Shown here one piece after another: positions 46,066 to 57,779 of a stretch of DNA of 64,000 nucleotides (position 1 is the first letter of the stretch; each line of letters starts with the position of its first letter). The notes beneath the pieces are model-generated. The model ran no database searches. It was not told where the DNA came from and saw nothing but the letters and a program-made list of their open reading frames with translations. The stretch covers positions 7,688,001 to 7,752,000 of the forward strand of contig JBITNC010000002.1 of NCBI GenBank assembly GCA_050084985.1. The letters are read 5' to 3'. Origin of the DNA: Nageia nagi. Taxonomy: Eukaryota > Pinophyta. A program made the translations under genes and the position numbers.

Positions 46066-46961
46066 TGTTTACAAATAAAATTGAGCATGCAAATAAGTAA
46101 AGAGGCAAATATCTACAAACTTAATATTATCTATATTTAAGCTATGGATAGCAATTTATTCTAGATAACAATAAACAAAATAACCAATTCAGAAGTGTAA
46201 TTGTACCAACCAAGACTGTAATTTGTGTACTTACCTCACGGAACGTACCTGATCATGAAAGATGCAGATATTGGTGATGTACTGATGATGAGCTACCTTT
46301 CCAACAACATCATGATCTGCAAGGATGCCAAAAGAGGAACATGGGCGATCTATTTCAATGATATAAGAGCACCGGTGGTGTTCTTCCATTCACAAAGGAG
46401 CACTGGCAGCCTTCATTCTATAGTTTTGACCTCTCGATTAAGTCTAGAACTTCAATGTAGATGTCTCAGATAGCAGTATGATATCAGAATTGATTGTAGA
46501 TGTCAAGATAGCTCGCATAAGGAAGCACACAAACCACAACCTTGTAGGCGGTACCAAGAGATACCTTAAGGGGTAGCCACTTACAAGACCATACACGGGA
46601 TCATGTGTATCCTTGTTATTGTGGACTTACTATTAGATCCCTTATTTATATAGATAATAAATAATACCACCCATGGGTCAGTGTGCATCTACATAAATAA
46701 GGCTAATTCATAACATTCAAGATAAACACACCAATATTCAAGATAAGCCATGCAATATTCAAGATAATCCATGCAATATTCAAGATAAACCATACAATAT
46801 TCAAGATAATCCATGCAATATTCAAGATAATCATTATAAAATTCATATTCAAGACAAACATTGATATTATCACTTTAATCCATTCAAGACATATATTTAG
46901 GCCAAGCATATCTCATTAATTTACTGATTTAAAAACATAAATTCATTTTTATGTGTTAACA
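46066..46961 (-). repeat. 5' LTR of element B
   Basis: 896 bp, TGTTTACAAA to GTGTTAACA, next to the primer site and gag. The TATA-like element is on the minus strand near 46644-46653. A 21-bp repeat lies inside. Confidence 0.92.
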
Positions 46962-46975
46962 CAATAACAGAAGGG

Positions 46976-46992
46976 CCCTCCTTCTAGCACCA
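46976..46992 (-). other. Primer-binding site of A-minus
   Basis: Minus strand TGGTGCTAGAAGGAGGG, three bases after the LTR, keeping the TGG that A-plus has lost. The leader sequence between it and 46967 joins directly to 39227 once B is removed. Confidence 0.75.
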
Positions 46993-46995
46993 GAA

Positions 46996-47842
46996 TGTTG
47001 CAGTGAAAATAGAGCTAGAATGTAGAATAACATGAAATACAAATTATTCTTAAACTTTCACTAAACCTCAAATTATGTAAAATAGATAGAAATGTTGTAA
47101 TTGCAAATTGATATTGATTTTCAACTAAAACTACAATTTGCCCTTGGAAGGGACTTTTACAAATGCCATTTGCCAAAATAAGAGTATTAGATCTTCATTG
47201 TTTTTGATTTGCTTGCTTCTCTCCTTGATATGGACAACCTGTAAATCCTACACACATGCAAAAGACAATAACATCAAAGCATCTATTATGACATGTATTA
47301 AATTGAAGCTAACATAAAACAATAAAAGGTATGAGCTCACAAGATTTTGGTAGCATTACCCTACTTCAAAATTGGGTCAAGATCCTCCCTCTATTGCTTT
47401 GTATGGGCTTGTATTTATAGATTTTGGGTGAGATGTTCCAAGGCTGGTAAGGGGAAGTGAAGAGCCACTATAGGCCGTAACTGACCCCCTCTATCCACAT
47501 CATCTTGGGAAAATGAAATGTTTCAACTTTATCTCATTGTTTGGTGTCTATTCGGCTGTTATAGAGTCGTTGACTATTACTAGGCGGACACTAGCGATCA
47601 TTCCAAAATGTCGGCGTTTGTTTTGGGTCACCAGCGACTAGTTTTCAATTTTTATAACAATATTAACATGATCACCAAATAGCTAATGTTTATCAAAAAG
47701 GGGTCATGTGACCACTTGTTTTGCATGTACTCGATGAGAGCTATCCAATAATATGGTTTTTAAACATAGTTTATATTTTCTCAAAGATTTATGACTATTG
47801 CAATGTTTACTAGTCAAAAGGGGACATTTTTAGGTGTCTACA
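46996..47842 (-). repeat. 5' LTR of A-minus
   Basis: 847 bp. TATA box at 47412-47419. Octamers (plus coordinates) at 47568, 47589, 47609 and 47629, spacing 21, 20 and 20 bp. Differs from its partner at 28327-29175 by a few percent. Confidence 0.92.
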
Positions 47843-47847
47843 TTTAG

Positions 47848-48777
47848 AAGATGTCTTAAAGGCAAGGTCTTTGGTCACATCAAAGGAGAATTATGTTAAG
47901 TTGGAGGTAAAACTTGGTAAATTCATAAAAGTTAGTTTAGAATACTCTAATTTAGAAAAGGCTACTATATCTCAGATTTATCATGAGTTTTTCTAGGCAA
48001 TTGCTTGGACTTATGATGATCTCAAGACATATGACAAAAATGTCATCCAACATATAGTTTAGCTTTAGCTAGATGCTAAACCATATAGGAAAAAGCAAAG
48101 ACTTGTAAATCCAAAAATAGAAGAAGCTATGAAATAAGAATTAGTTAAACTCTTGATTCAAAAATAATTTTTCCAATTAAGCATTCTTCTTGGGTTGCAA
48201 ATTTAGTTCCTATAAGAAAGAAAAATGGAGAAATCAGACTTTGTGTTGATTTTAAAAATTTAAATAAAGTGTCCCTAAAAGATAATTATCCTCCCCCTCA
48301 TATGGAACAAATCCTACATACAATAGCCATAGCTTGTTGTTTTTCAATGATAGATGCCTACTCATGATTTAATCAAATTTGGGTAAAGGATGAAGATTAA
48401 TCTAAGATAGATTTATGACTAAATGGAGCACATTTGCTTTTCAAAGGATGCCATTTGATATTTATAATACAGAAGCTACTTTTTAAAGAGCCATAGATAA
48501 TGCATTTGGTGAGCTAATAAACAAGATCATATTGATTTATCTACATGATATCACTATCTTCTCCAAAAGTAGAAGTGATCATCTAGAACATCTAAAATTA
48601 GTCTTTGAAAAATGTATGAAATTTGGCATTTCTATCAACCCAAAAAAGTTAGTTTTTATGGTCAACCAAGGAAATCTTCTTGGCCATATTATTTCAAAAG
48701 GAGGGCTAGCAATTGATCCACATAGAGTGAAAGCTATAGAGGCATTACCACTTCCATCCAACAAAAAGGCCTTATAG
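47848..48777 (+). pseudogene. Reverse transcriptase of element C
   Basis: Resumes the C polyprotein after the A-minus insertion: ENYVKLEVKLGKFIKVS, then the pre-RT block AWTYDDLKTYD. RT blocks LVPIRKKNGEIRLCVDFKNL and NYPPPHMEQIL follow after a frameshift near 48170. At 48532-48777 the frame reads IYLHDITIFSKS, where YLHD stands in place of the catalytic Y-x-D-D, so one catalytic Asp is His. Several stops (TAG, TAA, TGA) occur. Inactive. Confidence 0.85.
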
Positions 48778-49430
48778 TCATTCCTTGGTCAGATCAATTT
48801 TGTTAGAAAATTTATTAATAATTTTTTAGAAATTATATCACCAATAACTTCTATGCTTGAAAAGGATGCTGAATTGTTTTTGGTCATATGAAGCAAAGAT
48901 AGCTTTTAAAGAAATAAAGAAGGTTATAACTAAAGCTTTGATGCTTAAGAATCTTGATATGTCAAAAGATTTCATTATGTATGCACATGGAGTAGACAAG
49001 AGCATAGCTGGAATTCTTGAATAGAAAGATGATAATAATGAGGAACACCTAATTACCTTTCATAGCCAAACACTACATCAATATTAACATAGGTACTCAT
49101 TTATTGAAAAACAAGTGTTTTCTATCATGAAAGAACTTAAAAAATTTAAGCATTATGTCTCCCAAAATAGAATCCTTATGTATACTATTCATCTATATGT
49201 AAGAAATTACATTATACAAGGAGATCTAGGTGAAGGAAAAGCTAGCTAGATTACCAACATAATGGAATATGATATAGAAATAAAGCCAACCAAGCTAATC
49301 AAAAGCAGGGCTCTATATCAGAATATGGATAAAGCTTCACATATGATTACTTTTATGGAAGATAAATAGCAACTCAATTAGGAGAGTGATTGGATTAAGA
49401 AAATTATTATTTATTTTCAAATAAGTGCCC
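48778..49430 (+). pseudogene. RT thumb and RNase H of element C
   Basis: SFLGQINFVRKFINNF, DFIMYAHGVDKSIAGILE, HLITFHSQTLHQY and FSIMKELKKFKHYV mark the RT-RNase H junction and the gypsy RNase H, with frameshifts and stops. No second RNase H follows before the integrase. The archaeal-type one lies upstream at 27600. Confidence 0.75.
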
Positions 49431-50640
49431 TAAAGCTCTAGATAGATTCCAAAAAAGAAGGTTTAGGTTGCATGCCCTTAAATTTGTTATGATAGATGAT
49501 CACTTGTATAGAAAATGTTTTGATCAAACCCTTCTCAGATGCATGATTAAAGATGAATCCCAAAGGATATTATATGAATTGCATTACAGATTCCTTAGTA
49601 GGCACTACATTGGACCAACTACAATAGCAAAGGTGTTATAAGCTAGATATTACTAGCCTACTATATTTTAGGATTCATTTAAGATTGCATGGGAATATGA
49701 CAAGTACAATAGATTTGTGGGAAAAAGAAGACAAGTTGCCATGCCTCTCAAACTAGTAGTGGTGGAAGAGCCTTTTCAACAATGGGGTATGGAATTTATT
49801 AGTGTCATAAACCCCAATTTCTCAGTAGGGCACAAGTTTATTTTGACTACTACAGACTACTTCACTAGATGGTCAGAGGCTATGCCATGCAAATGTGCAA
49901 ATCAAGGAGAAATGATAGAAATGATTAAAATTATAGTCACCCACTTTAGAATCCCATAAACTATAGTGTCAGATAATGGTCTAGCATTTACAGGAGGCAA
50001 TCTATCAATCTTTATAGCTCAATATGGAATCTACTAGTTATTCTATTCAAACTATTACCCATAGGGTAATGGGTTAGCTAAATCGACCAACAAAAACCTG
50101 ACTCGAATTATCAAGAGAATAATTGAACAGAATCCCAAGTAGTGGCATTCAAAATTGGACTATGCATTATGGGTTGATAGAATTAATATAAAATTAACTA
50201 TAAAGACATCCTCGTATGCATTAGTATATGGTAAAAGACTAGTATTGCCAATACACATGGAGTTATTAACTTTGTGAATCCTACAAGAAATGGAAGACCA
50301 TGACTTTGAGCCATTACTATCTAGATATAATCAGCTCCTAAAATTGGAGAAAGATCACAACAAATCATATGAGTCATTCTAGCATCATCAAGAGATGGTT
50401 TAATAAGAAAAAGTCTTCTTGGGTGAAGTTTGAACTAGGTGATATTGTTCTCAAATGGGACAAGGAAAGAACAAAAAATGGGAGACATCAAAAATTTGAC
50501 TCACTTTGGAGCGAGCCTTATGTCATTACCTAGGCTATGTAGAACAATACATTCAAGTTACACAATGTTACCGAGCCTTGGGAATTACCTATTCCCATTA
50601 ATGGGATCTATTTAAAACATTACCAGGTGATGAGATAAAG
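49431..50640 (+). pseudogene. Integrase of element C
   Basis: Zinc region YRFLSRHYIGPTTIAKVL, with the Cys pair replaced by Tyr (EYDKYN). The 49717-49959 stretch reads PFQQWGMEFISVINP and TDYFTRWSEAMPCK. The first catalytic Asp appears as Glu (GMEFI), the second is kept in SDNG near 49970, and the catalytic Glu is Lys (GLAKSTNK). A C-terminal part to about 50640 is recognisable but broken. No chromodomain is seen. Confidence 0.83.
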
Positions 50641-51139
50641 TCAGATTCCATGCATGACATTGTATAGTGTAAATACTGTAAATAAATTATTTTTATTAAA
50701 AATAAATTTGCACAATTTCTAAAAAGAGTTAATAGCTTTTAATGATCAAATTTATTAGGAATTAATGTTGATGTGCTACCTAGTTGTCAACTTTAGTTTA
50801 CCTTAGACAAGAGTTAATGTTGATATGCTATCCAACTATAACTAAATTAAATGGCATTTATGGAAAGATTTCCTCAAATTTCACAAACCATTATACAAGT
50901 ACAACAAATTAAAGCTAGTATGCTTTGAAATTACCAATCTAATTTATGCCAGCTAACTTTATATAGTATGCAGGTCTCAAGATCCTCAAGGAGTAATTAT
51001 CATTAATGAAAATCCTATCAATCTTGGACAAATAAAACTCCTCCCATACTCTTAGTTTGACACTTAGCATATTTTGAGTTTATACTACCAATTTTTAGTA
51101 AATTTAATGGGTCCTATTATGATTTTATAGATAAGTTTT

Positions 51140-52830
51140 ATGCCACCATAAGATACTAAAGCTGGTAGTAGAGAATAGGCCTAGGAATAGTGGTAAGAGG
51201 AAACCCTAACAGAAAAACAAAGTCAAATTCAACCAAGTGGGGAAGGTGTACTTGAGTCTAGAGAAGTAGCTGCAATGGCACCTAAAGGAGGGATGGGAGA
51301 TGATGAGTTTAAGAAAAAAGACTCTAGCCCAATGGATGACCATAAAGAAATAGGTGATGTAATGGAAGAAGTTGAGCCTAAACCAGATGTCTAGTAATTA
51401 ACTCCTCCCTAGCCACCTAAACCAGTTTAGCAAGTAGAGTCACCTATTGTAGGTGAAATTGTTTCTACTCATTCTTTTACTCCAATTACCTTGTAAGAGG
51501 AAATCAAATCCATTTTTTCTACACAAATTATAGATCCCATTGATTGAAAAACTTTTATAAATAAATCTCCTATGCTACCTGAGCAATAGTCAATAATTTT
51601 GAGCAAAGTGATAGAGACAAGAGATATTAAAATTACTTAGATGCCTTTCAAAGAAGAACATCTAGAGCTAACTCCCATGATTGTAATAAATGTGAATATG
51701 CAAAGTTCACTAGCCATTGATCAATCTAGATTCTTGGTCAACACTTTAAGGGTATTTGAGAAAATTCTTCAATCAATGGAGACTAAAATTGAATAAAAAA
51801 GTTGATCAATATAAGAAGGATTGCTCCCTCAAAGATAAAACAATAGTTGGGTTATAGAACAAGAATAAAGATTTTATTGTAAAGTTGGATAAGTAGAAAA
51901 TAGAATTTAATAAGAGCATGGCTACATCAAAAGAGTAGCTAGACACTACCAATCAAATAATATAAGAAATAAAAACTCAAGCTATAGAGGTAGATGCTCA
52001 AAAAGTTAAGTAGATTGAGGCTAAGATGCAAAGTATCAATATAGCGAATAAGATTCTATTAGAAGATAATACAAATTTGCTATTGCTAATAATAAAATTT
52101 AGAAGATCCTTGGTAGAGCAAGTTGGTGACAAAATGATAACATTATCTCACTTGCACCTACTCAAGAAATAAGCAATCTAGGCCATTAAAGAATTTCATG
52201 CTCAATGTGCTCTCCATAAGCAAACTTTGGACATATCTAAGAAAGTGTTAGAGAGTATGTAGGTTTTGATTGAGGATTCTAATTGAAAGAGAGTTCATAA
52301 TGGCCTCCCCAAGGCCTAAGTAGTCTTATCAGAAAAGAATCCAATAAATATATGATCTCCAAGACTTAGTATTCAATATGGATTTAAATAAACACCAGCT
52401 CATAATAGAGCTAGGATTTGTTAATAAATTCTTTAACTTTTTAATTGAAATAAAAGCTCCCAAAATATAGGAAGAGGAGAATGTACAAGGTAGTGCTACC
52501 AATTGGGTAGCCAATACCATTCAATTTTTGGAGTAGTCTTTCTTTGAGAAACAAATCTTAGATTTATAGTAAATAAATGAATTGGCTTAGGAAGCCATTG
52601 AAAAAATTTTGCATGTTGGAAAATTAAATAGTAGCCTAGAAGGGTCCAAGTTAGATACTAAGAAGATCAAACAATTCATCATCCTCTCACAACTTGATTA
52701 TAAAGAGTTAAGTGAACTCAATAAAAAGATGCAGGTATTCCTCCCACAACATTTGATGAATGCAATTGAAACTGCAACCAGATCTTCTTTAAGACCAGGA
52801 AAAGTCACTAGGAGTAGTAGTTAGTCGATT
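51140..52830 (+). pseudogene. Unknown extra sense ORF downstream of integrase, element C
   Basis: ATG 51140 (MPP, then stop) opens a degraded reading of about 550 codons that changes frame at least twice and reaches the open stretch 52609-52824 (LEGSKLDTKKIKQFIILSQL, LNKKMQVFLPQHLMNAIET). The N-terminal third is Glu/Pro/Ser-rich (GVLESREVAAMAPKG). The rest is Lys/Glu/Gln-rich and probably helical. It does not resemble ORF3 of A-plus or PMD by eye. No known family. Confidence 0.45.
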
Positions 52831-52872
52831 CTTTTCTCCAATAGGTAGAGACCCCCGAGAGTTGCCAAAAAA

Positions 52873-54797
52873 TTGTATTCCTTTGAAATAATACTCAAAA
52901 TTTGGGTAATCTTATTATTCTTTATTTTTTATTATTTCATTTGCCTTAGTACCCGAAAGCTATGTATATAAGAGTACCTAGGAAACCACCACTCTTTTAG
53001 AGTCTTTATGTCTTATATTGTTCAAATTTTTTCCCTTTTTCACTTTCCTATTCTTTAGAGTGTCGAGAACCATTTTGTAAATAAATCCATTTAGAAATTA
53101 TCTTTCTTCAATACCCAAGAAATATGTAAATGAGGTCACCTACATATTCTATCAAAACACTTATGTTAAGTTTATATTATTTTACTCTTTAATAATTAGT
53201 AGTCTAGAATACCCAAAAATCATGTCATATTCTCCAAATGCACCCAAGAAGTCATGTATCAAAATTTCCTAGAATCATATTTATCACCTTAAAGTCTCTA
53301 AGAATCATTAACATGAAGGTCCAAGAATTTTATATGTATGAAGAGTTCAACCATTGAAAAATGCAAATAGAGCTTGAAGATTTCAAAATATGACATCACA
53401 ATTATCAATCAAAGTAAGTAGGTCTTGAAATGGATAGTAGGTGTTGCAAATTCTTGAAGATCACAAATAGTGCCCAATGATTTTAGGATATAATGTCACA
53501 CATTTTTGAGAAAATCAACAAGTCTCAAAGAAAACTAAATTATCAGTAGATCCTAGGGATTTTAGGAGATGATGTCACACATTTTTGAGAAAATCAACGA
53601 GTCTTAGAGAAAACCAAATTATTAGTAGAGCTTAGGGATTTTAGGAGATGACATCACACATTTTTGAGAAAATTAGCAAGTCTTAGAGAAATCAAAATGT
53701 AAATAGTACTCAATGATTTCTAGAGATGATGTCATTTTTTTATGAAAATCAATAGGTCTCAAAGAAAACTAGATCATCGATAAAGCTTGAAAGAAGAACA
53801 TAGAGCCCATCAAGGGAATAGAAGAGTAATGTATGAGAAAGAACACCTAGGTCCACTTCATCTTAAGTGTTTGACACCTAGGGCCCTGTTAATGTGTCAA
53901 CACCAACTCATTTCCACATAATAGTGGTAGTTCTTCATGATCTAAGAAAACATAATATATACCAACCATCATTACTCTGATTACTAACATCCATAGTATA
54001 CATCATGAAGATTGCATAGAAGTAGATGGAGGCTAATAAAATTGACAATCAAATTGTACCAATCAATGTGCAATCAAACAACTATTAAATCTAACACAAT
54101 ACCACTTTGAATTAGTAATAGTGCTAAACTCAATTAGCTACAAGGTTCTAGAAGAAACAATCAACATGTCAAAAAAATTACAGCTCTATGAACATGGTTG
54201 ATTAGAAGTTACAAATCCCTAGAAGATCCAAAAAATCTGAATAGTTTAATATTGATTTAAATTTGTATATTATATAATCTAGCACAGTTGTAACATTTAT
54301 GTAAATAACACTATTGTAGCTATTTCATTCAATACTAGTAATAATGTATGTTAATGAGATCCAATCACCCAATAGGAGAGGAAGTTGTATAAATAGCTAA
54401 GTTTTAGAAGTTAGAAAGGTTAGACATTCTAACAAATTTACCTGATCTGTAAGAGTAATTCACACATGATAATTCAAATAGAAAATGCTTTGCCCTAGTT
54501 TACTATTCTTATTCTTGGATATGGATTGTCACCTATACTGCAATGACTAGGTTGTAAATTTCCCATTTTAGTTTTTCATTTAGTTATCTCTTTCCTATTA
54601 CTCTTTAACTTTTTATCTCTTTCTTATTACTTTTTACCTTAAACATAGATAGGAGCTATCCTATAACCCGAATATTGAGCTAAATATTTACACGAGTGCA
54701 TTCCCACCACCTTCTATTCTTTCAAGGAACCTATTATTATGGGAAGTAGAGAACATGACCAAACCAAACCCTTGAGGTTACACTATACTAATCAATA
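52873..54797 (+). repeat. Right (3') LTR of element C
   Basis: Begins TGTATTCCTTTG after GACCCCCGAGAGTTGCC, which would hold a weak polypurine tract. Contains the TATA element and the 79-bp array. Similarity to the left LTR stops near AATCAATA (54790-54797). Confidence 0.75.
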
Positions 54798-57200
54798 GAT
54801 ATAACCTAAATACAAACTTTGAAATGATGAAAAATGATAAAATCTAATCCAAAAATGATCAAAATTCTATGATAGAGCTAATGGGTATACTTAAGATCAA
54901 TTGTATAAGATTGATAATCTAGTCAAGTAGGATCAAATGTTAGGTAAATTCCTAAAAAATCCAAGAAAATAAATAATATAATCTCACCAAAGTAGCAAAA
55001 AGATTTTTAAAATAAAAATACACCAAAAACCAAGAAAGTGTTAGAAAAAATCTTCAAGATTTTAATGAATCAAGGACCAGTTGATCCAACTATTATCACC
55101 AAAATGTAATTCTTAATTTTTTTCCTAAATAAACTAATCAAAATACCTTATTATCAATTCCAAGAGATCTAAATACATAATCAAATCTCCATATGATATG
55201 ATAAAATTGATAAGCTATAGAGATAAGTGATATAATCCTTTGTCTATGTTTCTTGAGATAACTTGATCTATTTAGAACCCTACAAGATAAATAATATTAG
55301 ATGAGAATATCAAGATCCTAATTCCTTGATACCTTAGGATAGTCAATATAGGGTGTTAAACCTCTTGATCAAATTGTAGACCACCTTTCTCACAATCAAG
55401 AATATAATAGAAATTATCACAATACCTAAATGCATATGATATGTAATGACACTATGTTAAATGCTTGGATCTAGGATATTTATATGATAAAATATAATTC
55501 CATTAGTGATAAGATATGTAATATATGTACTAAACTACCTACCAAAATTCTGATAAAGTAGTATAATCATAAACTATAAAGAAATAATGACACCCAAAAT
55601 GATTTAACATAATATTATGCTAATTAAATTAAAAGGGTATGGATAAAGATAGATGAATATGCAATTAAAAATATCATTTCAAAATCCTAGGATGAGTCAA
55701 ATTCAAACCATAAATAATTAAATAAAGTGATCTTAGTATGATATAATCATAATTAACAATACCCTAAATAGAAAATCAATATGGCTATGCTATATTATGA
55801 TAAAGAACCAAAATGGTATATATAATTAAACTAAAATCCTAACCTAAACCAAACTTAAATGATGATTAGCCTATATTTTATGCCTATATACCACCAAATA
55901 AACAAATAAAAAAATATATGACTAAAGGAGGATACACTTATCTTGATTTATGCTTTAAGAGATTGTAAGAATTAACTAAATCTATAAAACACCATGATAG
56001 ATAACATTAAATTAAAAATAATATCATAATTGAAAAAGAATACCTCAAGCTACCATAGGGTAGGGTGAGATCTCAAGGTTGAAGATGAATTTGCAAGATC
56101 CAATTTGAAACCCTAGCCAATTATCCACAATAGTGATGAGAAGTTCATATGTTTAGAGCCCATATTTGTGTGTTTATATACCAAAAGTGAAAATATAAAA
56201 ATAAGTGAAAAATGATGTGAAATTATCTATTTATAATATGATAGAAAATTTCAGCTATCTAAATGGATGATTAGCCATCCGATTGGTTTCCAATGTAAAA
56301 ATACAAAAATATTGCCAAATTGCCTTGTTGGAAGCCTATAAGAAATGTGAGATTAGAATGCTAATGATATAGTTTAAAATATACCATAAATGCTTGTAAA
56401 TGACCTTATTATTATAAATATGTAATTTTCCCCATAACATTATCGTACTTAGGTGTAACTTTACACACATATTTAATCATATTTTAGTCATAAATTTATC
56501 TTATTATCAAATATTTCTCAGGTTATGTTCTCATGTTTTTTGTTAGGTACACTAAGAAGAATCCAACTAATATTCAAGGGGTAAAATGGTTAATGATGCC
56601 TAATATAAATGTAAGTATCTCTAACCTAGGGAAGGCATTTCAAGATTACATCTCGATAGTTGGTACCCTACTCTTGGGTGTTTCTAAATACCACCTATTG
56701 ATACTGGAATATTATTATCACTCAAGCAAATATTTTTTATCCACTTATATGATCATATGCTTGATTATGCTTGTACTCATATATGTTTTCATTATTCCTT
56801 ATTGGTATACCATATTCTTCAAGAACATTCATGCCCATGTTGACATTCACACTAGCATTGCGCTCTCAAAGATCCACACCCGCATTGGTGTTTCTTCTAT
56901 AGTTTGCCTTAAGGTTTGCACAACAAGGTCATTATTCTTTAATAAGTTTATCCATAATATCCTTTACCTTGAAATAGGTAAGGATACATAGGTATTTATC
57001 TTTCACTCGATTCCTCTCTCTTTAGTGTGTGTAGCTTCATTTTACATCTTGACACCAATGTAATTTCGTTATTTTATTACTACATTATTATATTCCCTTA
57101 TTCATATATGTTTATTTGAGTTATATAGCTTAGATAAATCATACAATAAATGTTTATGTGCTTTTAGTTCATTTAGAGTAAAACCCTAGGTGATATAAAA
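54798..57200. other. No gene recognised
   Basis: Very AT-rich, with many TATGATAAA and CCTAAAT words and no domain on either strand. An open stretch of 152 codons at 56533-56991 includes one hydrophobic run but has no start context or family and is not called. It may be the old insertion target or the 5' part of E. Confidence 0.5.
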
Positions 57201-57204
57201 ATAC

Positions 57205-57510
57205 AAATCAAAATATTGGTGTCGACCTTTATTAGCATTTTCTCTCTCTAAATTAGGGTTAGAATGTAAAGTGCTCTTGAACCCATATGTGTCTTTTTTG
57301 GTTGGTGTCATATAAATATATTGGCATCCATCATTATTAGCATTTTTTTTCTCTAAATTAGGGTTAGAATATAAAGTGCTCTTGAACCCATGTGTCTCTT
57401 TTTTAATTGGTGTCATATCAACATATTGGTTCTCATATTTTATAGTATGTTCTTTCTCTATATTAGGGTTAGGATATAAAGTGCTTTCAAAACTATAATT
57501 CTACTGCAAT
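57205..57510. repeat. Tandem repeat, three copies, period about 106-114 bp
   Basis: ATTAGGGTTAGAAT with AAAGTGCTCTTGAACCCAT after it begins near 57252, 57358 and 57472. TTGGTGTCATAT and ATATTGG link the units. Confidence 0.8.
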
Positions 57511-57779
57511 GTCAAATCTATTAAGGATTTTGTTTACACACTATATTACTAAGGTAGTTTTGTTATTAGTAATGAAAAAGCATATCTTAATACTAACCTT
57601 ATAGCCAAGAAAACTCTAAAGAGAAGGAAAATTTGTATACCTAAAGTGGTTCAAAAGGAAAGTAGAAGAATTCACATCAAACAACCATCTACTAATGTAC
57701 ATGGGAAGATAACTAAAGAAGCTACCAATAGTGCTTCAAATTAGGAGAATTTTGTAAATAGATCAGATAGTTTAGTTAA

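Larger units (their letters stand above)
39233..46961 (-). mobile_element. Non-autonomous element B: gag plus antisense PMD
   Basis: 7729 bp, bounded by two 896-bp LTRs and flanked by CAATA at 39228-39232 and 46962-46966. The interrupted site, read without B, matches the A-plus leader at 3870-3900, so it lies exactly in the A-minus leader. In element sense (minus) the order is LTR, primer site, gag, an inverted PMD gene, two tandem arrays, polypurine tract, LTR. No protease, RT or integrase is present. Confidence 0.92.
28327..47842 (-). mobile_element. Non-autonomous family-A element A-minus (split by B)
   Basis: LTRs at 28327-29175 (3') and 46996-47842 (5') with identical flanks TTTAG at 28322-28326 and 47843-47847. 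Without B and one CAATA it is about 11.8 kb. It shares LTR, primer site, leader stem-loops, octamer clusters, gag core, protease and ORF4 with A-plus, but has no RT, RNase H, integrase or PMD. In their place lie a second knuckle and a 3.8-kb non-coding region. It could have been mobilised by A-plus-type enzymes. Confidence 0.9.
22973..54797 (+). mobile_element. Ty3/gypsy element C, host of nested A-minus and B
   Basis: Two long similar repeats (22973-25016 and 52873-54797) enclose gag, protease, an RNase H, RT, RNase H, integrase and an extra ORF, all plus strand. Removing A-minus and one TTTAG copy leaves about 12.3 kb and keeps the reading frame across the junction (Leu-Glu-Asp spans it). 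LTR divergence is clearly higher than in A and B, as expected for the oldest layer. No target duplication was found. The right LTR seems to lack its last bases. Confidence 0.8.

Noticed and set aside
54783-54800. Target-site duplication for element C
   Set aside because: The left flank GCTAT does not recur exactly after the right LTR. Only CTAT overlaps, at a place that would need a different LTR end. Not claimed.
56533-56991. 152-codon plus-strand ORF with a hydrophobic run
   Set aside because: AT-rich context, no family signature, no neighbours of matching function, and length compatible with chance in low-G+C DNA.
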